Notes: generated by a model not told the origin, from the letters alone. A stretch of 64,000 bases of DNA from Aquibacillus albus (GCF_016908325.1 NZ_JAFBDR010000018.1:31128-95127); one strand, 5' to 3'; positions 32,855-44,281 are shown, counted from the first letter of the stretch. Made by a program: numbers and translations.

Positions 32855-32930
32855 AAACACGAACAAAAAAATAAACGTTTATGAAATTGTTCGTAAACAA
32901 ATTGACATTGTCACATAGGATTGATAAACT
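32855..32930 (+). promoter_or_regulatory. PurR operator and promoter of purA
   Basis: Two inverted PurBox cores, CGAAC at 32860-32864 and GTTCG at 32889-32893, lie in AT-rich flanks at about the spacing known for the B. subtilis PurR operator. They abut the -35 TTGACA (32902-32907); a -10 TAAACT lies at 32925-32930 with a 17-bp spacer. PurR repression relieved by PRPP is the expected control. Confidence 0.75.
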
Positions 32931-33044
32931 AATTTTGTTGTGTGATTATTTTATACATTTGATTGATTATACTAAAGGTAAAGAGAGGCATGCGCTATAA
33001 TTATTTGGCGACTTGCTATCCTTTTTGAATGTTACTAAATATAA

Positions 33045-34355
<1,311 letters not shown>

Positions 34356-34364
34356 TTAATAGTA

Positions 34365-34400
34365 AAAAGCTGCTAAGGATAACCTTAGTAGCTTTTTTAT
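34365..34400 (+). terminator. Terminator after purA
   Basis: AAAAGCTGCTAAGG and CCTTAGTAGCTTTT with a 4-nt loop, followed by TTATT. Confidence 0.88.
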
Positions 34401-34867
34401 TGTAACAAACGGGGATTTGATTTCTAAGTAAGTGACCTTCTTGTTTTGAGAAGATAAGAGATGAAAGAATGCCGAATTTTACTTTTTTAGACCTATGTCA
34501 CAGTTGCCTTTCCTAACATTTCATGGCGCATTTTCCTCTTTTAGGTAAATGTATGCGGGCATTTTGTAACATAACTGATAAATGAGATGCAGCATTTGCC
34601 GAATAAATGTCGATTTATTTCTAAAAACAGAAAAAAATGCATATAAAAAACAGCGAAAAGGATAATTTTGGAATATATTATACAGTTGTATTACATTATG
34701 TTTAAAAGTATTCCTTTTACCTGACTATTTGTGTTAGATTAAAATAGGCTAAAAATACCACCCAAATTATTATAAATAGTGACATAATCAGAGATTTATA
34801 AATATATTAAAGTAAGCCATTTCAAAGAACATGGTACAAGTTGCAAGCGTATTAGGAGGACAAGTTC
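34401..34867. other. Long intergenic region before the M23 gene
   Basis: About 470 bp without a credible gene. It holds a small hairpin AATAAAT/ATTTATT near 34601-34620. A WalR-like direct repeat lies on the minus strand at 34677-34693 (TGTAAT, 5 nt, TGTATA; 11 of 12 consensus positions). I saw no c-di-AMP riboswitch of the ydaO type. Confidence 0.4.
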
Positions 34868-36328
34868 ATGTGGAAGAATGAAATGGATGTTTGGTTTAAC
34901 AAAAAACATCCGCAGTTAGGTGCTAATAAAATAGATTTCATTAAAAAAACAGTGATATCAACAATGGTAGGCGTTGGTCTCACATTCAGTGTTGCTTATG
35001 CCAATGAAATTCAGCTTTCAACCGTTTATCATGTCTATGTTGATGGTGAACATGTGGGAACAGCAGATGACAAAGAAGCAATTGAGTCCTATGTCAGCGA
35101 AATCGTTCAGCAGTATGAGCAAAAGCATGACGAGTACGCTTACACAATCGATCAAGAGCTAACGTACGTCGAAGAAAAAGTGTTTAATCCTAATGTGAAA
35201 AATCAACAAATTTATAATTTACTTGATGACGAGCTTTCAGTAAAGGTCAATGCTATAGAATTAAAAGTTGGAGATAAAGTCCTAGGTTATTTTAAAGATA
35301 AAGAAACAGCTGAAGCAGCTATTAATCAATATAAATTAAAATACGTAGATGAAAAAACACTGGAGAACTTAGAAAAAAACGAATCTAATTCTAATAGGCA
35401 AGCCGAATTAGATTTAGGTGATTCTAGAATAATAGACGTATCCTTATCAGAAAAGGTTTCACTTTCTACGGAAAAAGTTTCATCAAAGAATATTATTTCC
35501 AAAGAAGAAGCACTGACGTTATTAGAAAAAGGGACGTTGGAGGACAAGATACATACAGTTAGACAAGGGGAAGTACTCGGAAAAATAGCTTCCATGTATA
35601 ATTTGGATCTTGATACCATTTTACAGTTAAACCCATCTATTACAGAAGATTCATTGTTACAGATTGGTCAAGAAATTAATGTTACCGACTATGAACCTTT
35701 CATTGATGTCATTGTCAAAAAAGAAGAATTAGTAGAAGAAGAAATTCCTTATGAAGAAGAAGTGGTTTCCACCGATGAACTATATAAAGGGGATACGAAA
35801 GTAAAACAACAAGGTAGTAAAGGAATGAAAGAAGTATATTACTCAACAGAAATTGTTAATGGGATAGAGAAAACAAAAGAAATTAAAGATGAAAAAGTGA
35901 TAAAAGATCCTGTAAAAAGAAAAGTATTAAAAGGTACAAAAGTAATTCCTTCTAGAGGAACTGGAGACTTTGGTTGGCCAGCAGTTGGTGGAAGGATAAC
36001 AAGCTATGTTGGTCAGCGTTGGGGTTCTTACCACAAAGGTATCGATATCGCTGGTGTAAGTAACCGTGCTATTTTAGCGGCTGATAATGGAATTGTTGAA
36101 TCTGCTGGTTGGGATGGTGGATACGGAAAAAAAGTTGTCATTAACCATCAAAACGGCTATAAAACCATTTATGCTCATTTATCATCGATTAGTGTGAGTC
36201 CGGGACAAACGGTAAGAAAAGGTAAAAGTATTGGGACAATGGGCTCAACAGGGCATTCAACGGGAACGCATCTGCACTTTGAAGTCTATAAAAATGGAAG
36301 TCTAATTAATCCAACTAGCTTATATTAA
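34868..36328 (+). CDS. Cell-wall endopeptidase with LysM, G5 and M23 domains
   Basis: 486-aa predicted peptidoglycan hydrolase. An N-terminal membrane segment or uncleaved signal (about 26-46, KTVISTMVGVGLTFSVAYAN) leads to a long extracellular region. A LysM repeat lies at about 230-277 (HTVRQGEVLGKIASMYNLDL), a G5 domain at about 278-358, and the C-terminal M23 peptidase carries the zinc ligands in HKGIDIAG and HLHFEVYKNG. It stands just upstream of walRK; related enzymes are WalR targets in Bacillus. AGGAGG precedes ATG 34868. Confidence 0.9.
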   Translation: MWKNEMDVWFNKKHPQLGANKIDFIKKTVISTMVGVGLTFSVAYANEIQLSTVYHVYVDGEHVGTADDKEAIESYVSEIVQQYEQKHDEYAYTIDQELTYVEEKVFNPNVKNQQIYNLLDDELSVKVNAIELKVGDKVLGYFKDKETAEAAINQYKLKYVDEKTLENLEKNESNSNRQAELDLGDSRIIDVSLSEKVSLSTEKVSSKNIISKEEALTLLEKGTLEDKIHTVRQGEVLGKIASMYNLDLDTILQLNPSITEDSLLQIGQEINVTDYEPFIDVIVKKEELVEEEIPYEEEVVSTDELYKGDTKVKQQGSKGMKEVYYSTEIVNGIEKTKEIKDEKVIKDPVKRKVLKGTKVIPSRGTGDFGWPAVGGRITSYVGQRWGSYHKGIDIAGVSNRAILAADNGIVESAGWDGGYGKKVVINHQNGYKTIYAHLSSISVSPGQTVRKGKSIGTMGSTGHSTGTHLHFEVYKNGSLINPTSLY

Positions 36329-36338
36329 TAGAAAAAAT

Positions 36339-36380
36339 TTTCCCTTGTTGTATGAGAAAATGCAGCAAGGGATTTTTGCT
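36339..36380 (+). terminator. Terminator after the M23 gene
   Basis: TCCCTTGTTG and CAGCAAGGGA form a stem, followed by TTTTTGCTTTTT. Confidence 0.8.
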
Positions 36381-36498
36381 TTTTCTAAAGAAAAAGGAAA
36401 GGTGTAATTTGTTATGAATATGGAAAATACTTCGTTACTCTAAAAAAAGACTTTTCGGTTAATTTACGATAGAATGGATAATAAAAGTTCATATAACA

Positions 36499-36935
36499 AT
36501 AATGCGCAATAAAAACAATTATCTGAAAAATGCTTATCCGACGCTGTGGAAAAACACTTGCTTTCCATGGGGAACGCTTCAGCCTCCTCACGAGCAAAAA
36601 ACGCTCGTTGCGGGGTCTTCAGACTGTTCCTTTCCCATAGGAGTCTCGCATTTTTCCACAGCTGGATTTTTTTCTTATTTAAGTAAGAAAATTGTCTAAT
36701 TGCTATCCATAGTACTTTTTAATGAACTTTATATAGTTGCTTTTTAACAAGCAATTATCGTTTATATTGAGAAATTTTCAATATTAGCGTAGGAAATACA
36801 CGAAGACTCCTGCGGGAGGAATGGCATCGGTGAGACCCCGCAGAGCGAAAGCTCGAGGAGGCTCACCAGCCACCCGCGGAAAGCGAAGTGTATTTCCGGA
36901 GCGCGTATCCAAGCTCACCTTTTGTTACGCATTAT
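36499..36935. repeat. Intergenic repeat, copy C, the longest of the ATAATGCGCAA-ended family
   Basis: The left end ATAATGCGCAATAA (36499-36512) is inverted relative to the right end GTTACGCATTAT (36924-36935). Two GC-rich modules lie inside: 36538-36665 (GACGCTGTGGAAAAACAC ... TTTTTCCACAGCTGG, itself an inverted repeat) and 36796-36900 (GAAGACTCCTGCGGGAGG, GTGAGACCCCGCAG, GAGGAGGCTCACC, CACCCGCGGAAAGCGAAG). The second module is a sequence type I recognise as very common between genes in Bacillaceae. Short reading frames across it are not genes. Confidence 0.75.
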
Positions 36936-37019
36936 GTGTCAACTGCGTGATAAATAAACAACAAAGAATACGAAATAGCCTTCGAATAAATATAAAATGA
37001 TAAATAAGGAAGTGAAAAA

Positions 37020-37724
37020 ATGAGTCAAAAAATATTAGTAGTAGATGATGAAAAGCCAATTGCGGATATACTAAAGTTTAACCTAGAAAAGGAAGGATAT
37101 CAGGTTATTTGTGCCTATGATGGAGATGAAGCCATTCAACAAACGGAAAAGGAAAATCCCGACCTTCTTTTGCTTGATATTATGTTACCCAAAAGAGATG
37201 GTAACGAAGTATGTCGTGAACTTCGAAAACATTATAACATGCCAATTATTATGTTAACTGCAAAAGATTCAGAAATCGATAAGGTATTAGGCTTAGAATT
37301 AGGCGCAGACGATTATGTAACAAAACCATTTAGTAACCGAGAAGTAATTGCTCGTGTAAAAGCAAACTTAAGAAGACTACAACAGCTTCCTGATGATCAA
37401 ACAAAGACGAATAAAGATATAAAAATAGGTAGTTTAGTTATTCACCCAGATGCGTATACCGTTTCTAGGGATGGCAAGCAAATTGAACTAACACATCGAG
37501 AGTTTGAATTACTGCATTACTTAGCTCGTCACATTGGACAAGTAATGACACGGGAGCATTTATTAGAAACGGTTTGGGGTTATGATTATTACGGTGATGT
37601 AAGAACAGTTGATGTAACTGTACGACGATTACGTGAGAAAATTGAAGATAACCCAAGCAACCCGCTTTGGATTGTGACAAGAAGAGGCGTTGGTTATTAT
37701 TTACGAAATCCTGATCAGGAGTAG
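37020..37724 (+). CDS. walR: Essential response regulator WalR (YycF)
   Basis: OmpR/PhoB-family regulator controlling cell-wall hydrolases and other cell-wall genes. It is 234 aa. The receiver domain has the acidic pair in VVDDEKPI, phospho-acceptor Asp in [12 protein letters not shown], and Thr/Lys in MLTAKDS and [10 protein letters not shown]. The C-terminal winged helix ends [18 protein letters not shown] and [10 protein letters not shown]. The start has AAGGAAGTG upstream. It is the first gene of walRKHIJ-htrA. Confidence 0.97.
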   Translation: MSQKILVVDDEKPIADILKFNLEKEGYQVICAYDGDEAIQQTEKENPDLLLLDIMLPKRDGNEVCRELRKHYNMPIIMLTAKDSEIDKVLGLELGADDYVTKPFSNREVIARVKANLRRLQQLPDDQTKTNKDIKIGSLVIHPDAYTVSRDGKQIELTHREFELLHYLARHIGQVMTREHLLETVWGYDYYGDVRTVDVTVRRLREKIEDNPSNPLWIVTRRGVGYYLRNPDQE

Positions 37725-37729
37725 TTTTT

Positions 37730-39556
37730 ATGAAGAAGGTTAGTTTTTTTCAATCGATTCGATTAAAATTCATTGTTATTTTAATTTTACTTTTGCTTTT
37801 AGCTATACAAGTAATTGGTGCCTACTTTGCTCAGAGATTAGAAACTAGCTTAGAAGAAAATTTTATGAATAACGTGGAACAGAGGTTGCAGGATTTAACG
37901 TATTATTTGGAGGAGACGTTTAAAAAAGAACGACCGGAAGATGGAGGAGGACCATCCCTACAACAGGAAGTACAAAATATTTTAAATCTATATGATAGTG
38001 AACTATATTCCGACCTACAAGTGATTGATACGCAATCACGTGTTATTGGGGCAAATAGTCAGTTGGATCGGGTTGGAAAACGAATTACAGGGGAGAGTGG
38101 CGTGACACTTGCCCTTCTTTTTGGTCAAGATCGACAACAAATTTTGCGTGATCCATATACAGGACAACGGATGCTAGTTAGAATCATTCCGTTATTTAAT
38201 GATGAAGAAGTATTAGGTGCTGTTTATTTAGAGGCTTCGATGGAAGAAGTCTATACACAATTACAAAGTATTAATCAAATCTTTCTAAATGGAACGATAC
38301 TGGCAATTATTGTTTCTGCATTGCTTGGGGTTTTAGTGGCTAGAACTATCACAAAGCCAATAACAGAAATGAGAAAACAAGCAATGATTATGTCTACAGG
38401 TGACTTCTCACAAAAAGTAAATGTTTATGGTGCAGATGAAATTGGACAGCTTGCCAGTACGTTTAATGATATGAATGATAAATTGAAACAAGCCCATTTA
38501 ACAACAGAAGGAGAACGAAGAAAACTAAGTTCTGTTTTATCGAATATGTCTGATGGTGTAATCGCCACGGATCAAAATGGGATCATTACATTAATGAATG
38601 AGTCTGCTGCAGCACTTATTGGAAAGCCTTTTGAGGATTTGAGGGGACAGCAGTTAATGGAAGTATTACAACTGGATGATAAAGCAGATGACTTATCAGA
38701 AATACAAGAGGCTGGTTCCATGATCATTGATTTTAGTGATGATGAGCAATTTTTCTTGATTAAGGCTAACTTTTCAGTTGTTCAAGATGAAAATGAAAAA
38801 GTTACAGGGTATATTACCGTTATTAGTGACGTAACGGAAGAAGAAAAAGTAGAACGAGAGCGTCGTGAGTTTGTTTCTAATGTTTCTCATGAATTAAGAA
38901 CACCTTTAACAACTATGAGAAGTTATTTAGAGGCTTTAACAGACGGTGCTTGGGAGAACAAAGAAATTGCGCCTAGATTTCTTGATGTAACACAAAATGA
39001 AACGGATCGGATGATACGGCTAGTCAATGACTTATTACAATTGTCAAAGCTAGACCATAAGGAGCACACCATTTATAAAGAAAGAGTAAATATTATTCCA
39101 TTTTTCCATCATATTCTAGATCGTTTTGAAATGAATAAGTCTGAAAATATTGTTATAGACCGGCACATGCCACAAGAGAATGTCTTTCTTTGGTTAGATA
39201 AAGATAAAATCAATCAGGTTATCGATAATATCGTATCCAATGCGATTAAATATTCACCAGAAGGTGGCACAATTAAGTTTCGAGTGGTGAAAGAGAAACA
39301 ACGCCTGCTTGTAAGTATTAGCGATCAAGGCATGGGTATTGCAAGAGAAAAGCTAGAGAAGATATTTGAACGGTTTTATCGTGCTGATAAAGCAAGATCA
39401 AGGGAACTAGGTGGAACAGGATTAGGATTAGCAATTGCCAAAGAGATTATTGAAACACATCACGGACAAATATGGGCAGAAAGTAAAGAAGGTAAAGGGA
39501 CAACTATTCTCTTTACACTTCCGCTTATAAAGAAAAAGCGGGGGGTTAAGTCATGA
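37730..39556 (+). CDS. walK: Essential sensor histidine kinase WalK (YycG)
   Basis: Membrane kinase partner of WalR, 608 aa. Two membrane segments (about 11-33 and 183-205) enclose an extracellular PAS-like domain. HAMP (about 205-257) follows, with ARTITKPITEMRKQ. A cytoplasmic PAS lies at about 262-370, HisKA has VSHELRTPLTTMRSY with the phospho-His near 385, and the ATPase has NAIKYSPEGG, DQGMGIAREK and GGTGLGLAIAKEI. It starts 6 bp after walR and overlaps walH by 4 bp. Confidence 0.97.
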   Translation: MKKVSFFQSIRLKFIVILILLLLLAIQVIGAYFAQRLETSLEENFMNNVEQRLQDLTYYLEETFKKERPEDGGGPSLQQEVQNILNLYDSELYSDLQVIDTQSRVIGANSQLDRVGKRITGESGVTLALLFGQDRQQILRDPYTGQRMLVRIIPLFNDEEVLGAVYLEASMEEVYTQLQSINQIFLNGTILAIIVSALLGVLVARTITKPITEMRKQAMIMSTGDFSQKVNVYGADEIGQLASTFNDMNDKLKQAHLTTEGERRKLSSVLSNMSDGVIATDQNGIITLMNESAAALIGKPFEDLRGQQLMEVLQLDDKADDLSEIQEAGSMIIDFSDDEQFFLIKANFSVVQDENEKVTGYITVISDVTEEEKVERERREFVSNVSHELRTPLTTMRSYLEALTDGAWENKEIAPRFLDVTQNETDRMIRLVNDLLQLSKLDHKEHTIYKERVNIIPFFHHILDRFEMNKSENIVIDRHMPQENVFLWLDKDKINQVIDNIVSNAIKYSPEGGTIKFRVVKEKQRLLVSISDQGMGIAREKLEKIFERFYRADKARSRELGGTGLGLAIAKEIIETHHGQIWAESKEGKGTTILFTLPLIKKKRGVKS

Positions 39557-40872
39557 AATTAGAAACGATAAAGTCTATCATATTGATTACTTTAATTATC
39601 CTCAGCCTACTTCTAACATTAGGAATCTGGAGGTATCAACCAGATTATGAATATGCTGATAGTAGTCGCAGAGTGATTGAAGCTAATTTAGGAGGAGAAG
39701 AAGAAACAAGAAAAAGTGTCATCACTCCTGCTCAAATTATTTATCATATAGAGGGAAGCCATCTAGGTTTAATCGATAAAAGTAAAGAAAGGCAATTATT
39801 CGAGATGATGCAAGGCTGGGCACTTTATGACTTTAGCTCGAGTACGATTGATCTTAATGAAAATAATTTTAATAGAGATGACACGGTGGAGGTTATCTTT
39901 CCAACTGAAATACCGACAAATATTATCGAAGATTTATTCACTATAAACGAAGAGAGTTATATTTTGAGTAGTTCATTTAATCGAATGTATATAGATTTAA
40001 ATGATGAGATAACAGAAAATCAGTTAATATTTCACAACACAGAAAATGGTTTTACGATTAGTGCAAATATACAAAATATGGCTGAAGAACGTGAAGAACT
40101 GTTAAATTACAGATTTGAAAATGGATTTGAATTTTATGTAGATTATGAAAACGCCACTTCAGATTATATTTATTTACCAGAAGAAGTTGAAATGTATAAG
40201 CGTCCTTTTTCCTATCAAACCATTCCAATCACACCGCTTCGAAATGTCTTATTTACAAGTCCTTCGGCTGTGAGAAATTCGGAATACACGGATGGGAGTC
40301 GTTTGTATACAGATGGATCTAGAGCAATGATTGTTTATGATCATCATATGGAATACACGAATCCAACTCCATCTGAAACAACGCCTTTGGAAGCCAAGCA
40401 ACTAATTAGTCAATCGTTAGACTTCATAAACGCACATGGTGGATGGACCACGGATGTAAATGATCAATATGTCCTTTATAAAATGAATCAACGAACAAAT
40501 ACGGTGAATTTTCAATTAACGTATGGAGGTTATCCAGTATTTGAAGAAGATGAATTGTCCACGATATCCGTTACCATGCAAAATCAAAGTATTTATCAAT
40601 ATAATCGACCACTTATCCAATTAAAGGATACATTTGGTGAAGGACAGCAAGAGAAATTGGAATCAGGTGCTGAAATAGTTACGATATTGGAAAGAGATAA
40701 ACAATATGAATCAAAAGCAATACTCGATGTCAAATTGGGATATAAGATTGAAAAACAAGAGGATGGACAGATTTTTGTACTGACACCAACGTGGTATATA
40801 AAAGATTATAGTGGTTGGCAGGAGTTAGAATCAGACCAGGAGATACCTGTTAGTAGAGGAGGCGAAAAATAG
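39553..40872 (+). CDS. walH: WalH (YycH), regulator of WalK
   Basis: Membrane-anchored extracellular regulator that with WalI modulates WalK. It is 439 aa, with a single N-terminal membrane segment (IILITLIILSLLLTLGIW) and a long soluble outside region. Recognisable features are YADSSRRVIEANLGG near the start and the C-terminal LTPTWYIKDYSGW. Assignment rests on both sequence and the fixed operon position between walK and walI, overlapping both. Confidence 0.92.
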   Translation: MKLETIKSIILITLIILSLLLTLGIWRYQPDYEYADSSRRVIEANLGGEEETRKSVITPAQIIYHIEGSHLGLIDKSKERQLFEMMQGWALYDFSSSTIDLNENNFNRDDTVEVIFPTEIPTNIIEDLFTINEESYILSSSFNRMYIDLNDEITENQLIFHNTENGFTISANIQNMAEEREELLNYRFENGFEFYVDYENATSDYIYLPEEVEMYKRPFSYQTIPITPLRNVLFTSPSAVRNSEYTDGSRLYTDGSRAMIVYDHHMEYTNPTPSETTPLEAKQLISQSLDFINAHGGWTTDVNDQYVLYKMNQRTNTVNFQLTYGGYPVFEEDELSTISVTMQNQSIYQYNRPLIQLKDTFGEGQQEKLESGAEIVTILERDKQYESKAILDVKLGYKIEKQEDGQIFVLTPTWYIKDYSGWQELESDQEIPVSRGGEK

Positions 40873-41780
40873 TGCTGTGGGGTCAAATTAAAACACTATT
40901 TATATTATGCTTTCTCATTTTAGATATATTTTTGGTCCAACAATTTCTGAATAATCGTGACACAGAACCACCATATATTCAGGAATCATCAAGGGAAGAG
41001 GACCTAAGAGCAAACATTGAGGGGTTGGACGATCTTCCAGAAGAAACGGAACAAGGTTCTTATTTATATGCCTCAAGAAAAATATTTACGCAGGATGATT
41101 TTGCATCATTAGAGCGATTTACCAATCAAGAACTAGAAGCTGTCGATGATCATCTCATTATTTCCAAGTTTAACGAGCCTGTTCCGATTAATACAGATAG
41201 TTATGGTGATACGCTTCAATCCAATATTTATAATAGTGGAAGCTATACGCTGTGGGGGAAACATGATCCATCTAACACGCTCATATTTTTCCAAACCAAT
41301 GAAGATCGCCCCATCTATTTTAATCAGAGTGCCCTTTTACTAATTCTTTTAAATGAAGACGGTGAGATGGTTCAATATTTACAAACAATGTTAGAAGGAG
41401 AAGGAGATCAAGAGGAAGATCAGGATTTAATTAAAGCATTTGATGCTGTCTCTAACCTTTACTATAATACAAACGAATTAGCATCCGGTGATGAAATTAC
41501 ACAAACCGGTTTAGGTTATCATAACTTAACGCCATTGCCAAGTGGTGTACAAGTATTAGCACCTACATGGAATTTATCTGTTAATAACCAACGAAATTAT
41601 TTTGTAAATGCAATTGAAGGTCATTACTATCCAAGAGATAATAATAGTTTTCTTCGTGAAACAATGATAAATTATTTGCAAACCATTGAAGCAAGTGATG
41701 ATATAACAGATTTAAAGGCTGAAATAATCCTACATTTATCAGAAATTATTGAATCGACAATATGGAGTGGAGATTTATGA
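40872..41780 (+). CDS. walI: WalI (YycI), regulator of WalK
   Basis: Partner of WalH in controlling WalK. It is 302 aa, GTG start at 40872 overlapping the walH stop, with GAGGAGG just upstream. An N-terminal membrane segment ([20 protein letters not shown]) is followed by an extracellular domain; [20 protein letters not shown] near the C-terminus is typical of YycI. The stop overlaps the walJ start region. Confidence 0.92.
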   Translation: MLWGQIKTLFILCFLILDIFLVQQFLNNRDTEPPYIQESSREEDLRANIEGLDDLPEETEQGSYLYASRKIFTQDDFASLERFTNQELEAVDDHLIISKFNEPVPINTDSYGDTLQSNIYNSGSYTLWGKHDPSNTLIFFQTNEDRPIYFNQSALLLILLNEDGEMVQYLQTMLEGEGDQEEDQDLIKAFDAVSNLYYNTNELASGDEITQTGLGYHNLTPLPSGVQVLAPTWNLSVNNQRNYFVNAIEGHYYPRDNNSFLRETMINYLQTIEASDDITDLKAEIILHLSEIIESTIWSGDL

Positions 41781-42574
41781 CAATAAGCTTTAGTGTACTA
41801 GCATCTGGTAGCACGGGGAATGCTTTTTATATTGCTACTGAAAAAGAAAAAATATTAGTGGATGCTGGTTTAAGTGGGAAAGAAATGGAACGTTTAATGA
41901 CAGAAGTGTCCGTTAATCCGGAAGAAATCACAAAAATATTAGTAACACATGAGCATAGCGATCATATTAAAGGTTTAGGCATTTTTGCGAGAAGGCATCG
42001 ACTACCGATTTACGCCAATGAAAAAACGTGGAAAGCAATGGAGGATTCCATTGGTAAGATAGAGTTAGATCAGAAGTTTGTATTCAATATGGAGGAAACG
42101 AAATCATTTGGTGATATGGACATAGAATCCTTTGGTGTTTCACATGATGCTGCAGAGCCGATGTTTTATACCTTTCATCATCAAGGAAAAAAAGTGGCAC
42201 TAGTTACGGATTTGGGATATGTTTCTGAAAGAATTAAGAAAACAGTCGAAAACGCTGATGCTTTAATCTTTGAGGCAAACCATGATGTATCAATGCTGCG
42301 GATGTGCCGTTATCCTTGGAATGTCAAACGACGTATTCTTGGTGATTCTGGTCACGTTTCCAATGATGATTGTGCATTAGCATTAAGTGATATTATTGGA
42401 AATAATACGAAGCGTATTTATTTAGCACATTTAAGTAAAGATAATAACATGAAAGAATTGGCTCGGATGTCTGTTGAAAACCATTTAAATGAGTATGGAT
42501 TTACAACTGGAACTAGCCTAGAAATTCATGATACAGATCCAAAGACCCCGACGCCATTGTATGAAGTAGTTTGA
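41777..42574 (+). CDS. walJ: WalJ (YycJ), metallo-beta-lactamase fold protein
   Basis: 265-aa metallohydrolase with a nuclease-like MBL fold; homologues have 5'-3' exonuclease activity and affect DNA-damage tolerance. The metal-binding motif [10 protein letters not shown] is near residue 58, with later ligands in GVSHDAAEP and VTDLGY and in FEANHD and [10 protein letters not shown] choose ATG 41777, which gives [15 protein letters not shown] as in B. subtilis; the ATG at 41762 would add five residues and lies in walI. htrA follows 36 bp later. Confidence 0.94.
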   Translation: MTISFSVLASGSTGNAFYIATEKEKILVDAGLSGKEMERLMTEVSVNPEEITKILVTHEHSDHIKGLGIFARRHRLPIYANEKTWKAMEDSIGKIELDQKFVFNMEETKSFGDMDIESFGVSHDAAEPMFYTFHHQGKKVALVTDLGYVSERIKKTVENADALIFEANHDVSMLRMCRYPWNVKRRILGDSGHVSNDDCALALSDIIGNNTKRIYLAHLSKDNNMKELARMSVENHLNEYGFTTGTSLEIHDTDPKTPTPLYEVV

Positions 42575-42610
42575 CCGAAAAAATAAAAGAATGAAGAAGG
42601 GACTGGTACG

Positions 42611-43843
42611 ATGGGGTATTATGATAACCATTATAAACCAACACGGCATCGGTCTAAACGTTCAAATTGGTTGTTACCGACCTTATTTGGAATAGCAATA
42701 GGTGCTTTTTTAATTATCTTTGCATTGCCTACTTTAATGAATACCAATCTCCTTCCGTATGACTTCACAGACGAAGCTGATAACACTCAAGAAAGTGGTC
42801 AAGTTCTGGACAATGAGGGGGCTAGCCAAGTACCAACACAACAGCTAAATGTAGAAGTGTCGACTCAAATAACAGAGGTTGTAGAAAATGTTGCGCCAAC
42901 GGTAGTAGGAGTAGTTATTTTTCAATCGCAATCAAACCTTTGGCAAGAGGGACAAGCTGGTGAAACTGGTACGGGTTCAGGTGTTTTATACAAAGTAGAA
43001 GATGGTAGTGCTTTCGTTGTTACGAATCACCATGTTATTACTGGTGCTGAAGCAATTGAAGTTGTACTAGCAGATGGAGCACGAGTAAGTGCAGAGCTAA
43101 AGGGAAGTGACCTGTTTACAGATTTAGCTGTACTAGAAATTGATGCTTCCCACGTCGAAAAGGTAGTGGAGATGGGGAATTCCGATCATGTAAAAGTAGG
43201 AGAACCTGCCATTGCAATTGGCAGTCCTCTAGGGCTTTATTTGTCAGGGTCAGTGACGCAAGGGATCATTAGTGGTAAACAAAGGGCGATCCCTCAAGAT
43301 TTTGATATGGATGGCAGAGCTGACTGGCAAGCAGAGGTTATCCAGACAGATGCAGCTATTAATCCAGGAAATAGTGGTGGAGCTTTAATCAATATGAGCG
43401 GCCAACTAATTGGAATTAACTCCATGAAGATTGCACAATCATCGGTGGAAGGCATTGGCTTTGCTATTCCAGTTAATGATGCGATACCGATTATTGAACA
43501 ACTTGAAACCGAAGGAACAGTAACAAGGGCATTCTTAGGGATTGAAGCATACTCGCTTGAGGATATTGCAAAAGTTGAATGGCAAAAGAGCTTGCAGTTG
43601 CCGCAAGAGGTAGAAGGCGGTATTTATATCCGCAGCACGGAACCAATGTCCCCGGCCGATCGATCTGGGCTTCAGCCTTACGATGTTATTACACATTTAG
43701 ATGGTGAGAAAATAAACAATATTATTGATTTACGTAAGCATCTATACCAAGAAAAAGATGTAGGTGAACAAATGGTAATTACCTTTTACCGTGAAGGGGA
43801 AAGAAATGAAATATCAGTAGAACTTGCTGCACAAGAGTATTAA
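42611..43843 (+). CDS. htrC: Membrane-anchored HtrA-like serine protease (HtrC/YyxA)
   Basis: DegP-family protease acting outside the membrane on misfolded or specific envelope proteins. It is 410 aa. A basic cytoplasmic N-terminus, one membrane segment (about 21-43), a low-complexity linker, then the trypsin-like domain: His in TNHHVITGAE, Asp in TDLAVLEI, Ser in PGNSGGALIN. A single PDZ domain covers about 305-405. It is the last gene of the wal operon, as in B. subtilis. Confidence 0.94.
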   Translation: MGYYDNHYKPTRHRSKRSNWLLPTLFGIAIGAFLIIFALPTLMNTNLLPYDFTDEADNTQESGQVLDNEGASQVPTQQLNVEVSTQITEVVENVAPTVVGVVIFQSQSNLWQEGQAGETGTGSGVLYKVEDGSAFVVTNHHVITGAEAIEVVLADGARVSAELKGSDLFTDLAVLEIDASHVEKVVEMGNSDHVKVGEPAIAIGSPLGLYLSGSVTQGIISGKQRAIPQDFDMDGRADWQAEVIQTDAAINPGNSGGALINMSGQLIGINSMKIAQSSVEGIGFAIPVNDAIPIIEQLETEGTVTRAFLGIEAYSLEDIAKVEWQKSLQLPQEVEGGIYIRSTEPMSPADRSGLQPYDVITHLDGEKINNIIDLRKHLYQEKDVGEQMVITFYREGERNEISVELAAQEY

Positions 43844-43854
43844 AAGCAGAAAGA

Positions 43855-43888
43855 AAAGGGTTAGGATGAGAGCATCTTAACCCTTTTG
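43855..43888 (+). terminator. Terminator of the wal operon
   Basis: AAAGGGTTAGGATG and CATCTTAACCCTTTT form a stem with a 4-nt loop (AGAG). Confidence 0.85.
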
Positions 43889-43918
43889 TGTTAGTAAGTG
43901 ACTACTTTATTCACACCC

Positions 43919-44082
43919 TGTGGAAAAACCTGAGGATAACTCTCTATATTTAGTAGGGAACACCCATTCTAATACGAAATAGGTAGAGGGGTTGTGTGTA
44001 TGTGGATAAAAAGTGTGGATAACTTGTTTATATTCTCTTTAAACCTGTTAATAGTACTAGGATAACTAACGATTGTGGATAA
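43919..44082. other. DnaA-box cluster outside oriC (htrC-manA gap)
   Basis: Three exact TGTGGATAA boxes in the same orientation lie at 44001-44009, 44014-44022 and 44074-44082. Near-matches lie at 43919-43927 (TGTGGAAAA) and 43931-43939 (TGAGGATAA). The density resembles that of oriC, in a gene-free gap 35 kb away. An exact box in the opposite orientation (TTATCCACA, 44345-44353) falls inside the manA coding region. Confidence 0.75.
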
Positions 44083-44165
44083 TTATGTGAATAAGTAGGT
44101 CGTTTGTTTTAAAACAGCTTCATATTGATTTCCGTAGCGGTAAATAGTATGTTAAGTGAGAATAA

Positions 44166-44249
44166 GAGAGTAACACAGCTGTTCTAGCCGTACATTATCA
44201 AAATGCAGGAGTTATTGGTGCAGCAGCCTTATGCTTTGAGGTAAAATAA
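44166..44249 (+). pseudogene. C-terminal remnant of a ROK-family sugar kinase
   Basis: Open frame of 27 codons before TAA 44247, reading NTAVLAVHYQNAGVIGAAAL and ending CFEVK. The NAGVIGAAAL ending is the C-terminal signature of ROK kinases (fructokinase, glucokinase). A stop codon lies immediately upstream in frame (44163-44165) and no start is present, so this is a decayed gene end. In B. subtilis a ROK kinase gene (gmuE) precedes a mannose-6-phosphate isomerase gene, which fits the manA that follows 32 bp later. Confidence 0.6.
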
Positions 44250-44281
44250 ATGTAATGAAATATATTAAAGGGGGATAAAGC

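Noticed and set aside
34401..34867. A c-di-AMP (ydaO-type) riboswitch before the M23 hydrolase.
   Set aside because: The conserved sequence blocks of that riboswitch are not present.
36502..36699. A 65-codon reading frame before walR.
   Set aside because: It is the GC-rich interior of repeat copy C read as protein.
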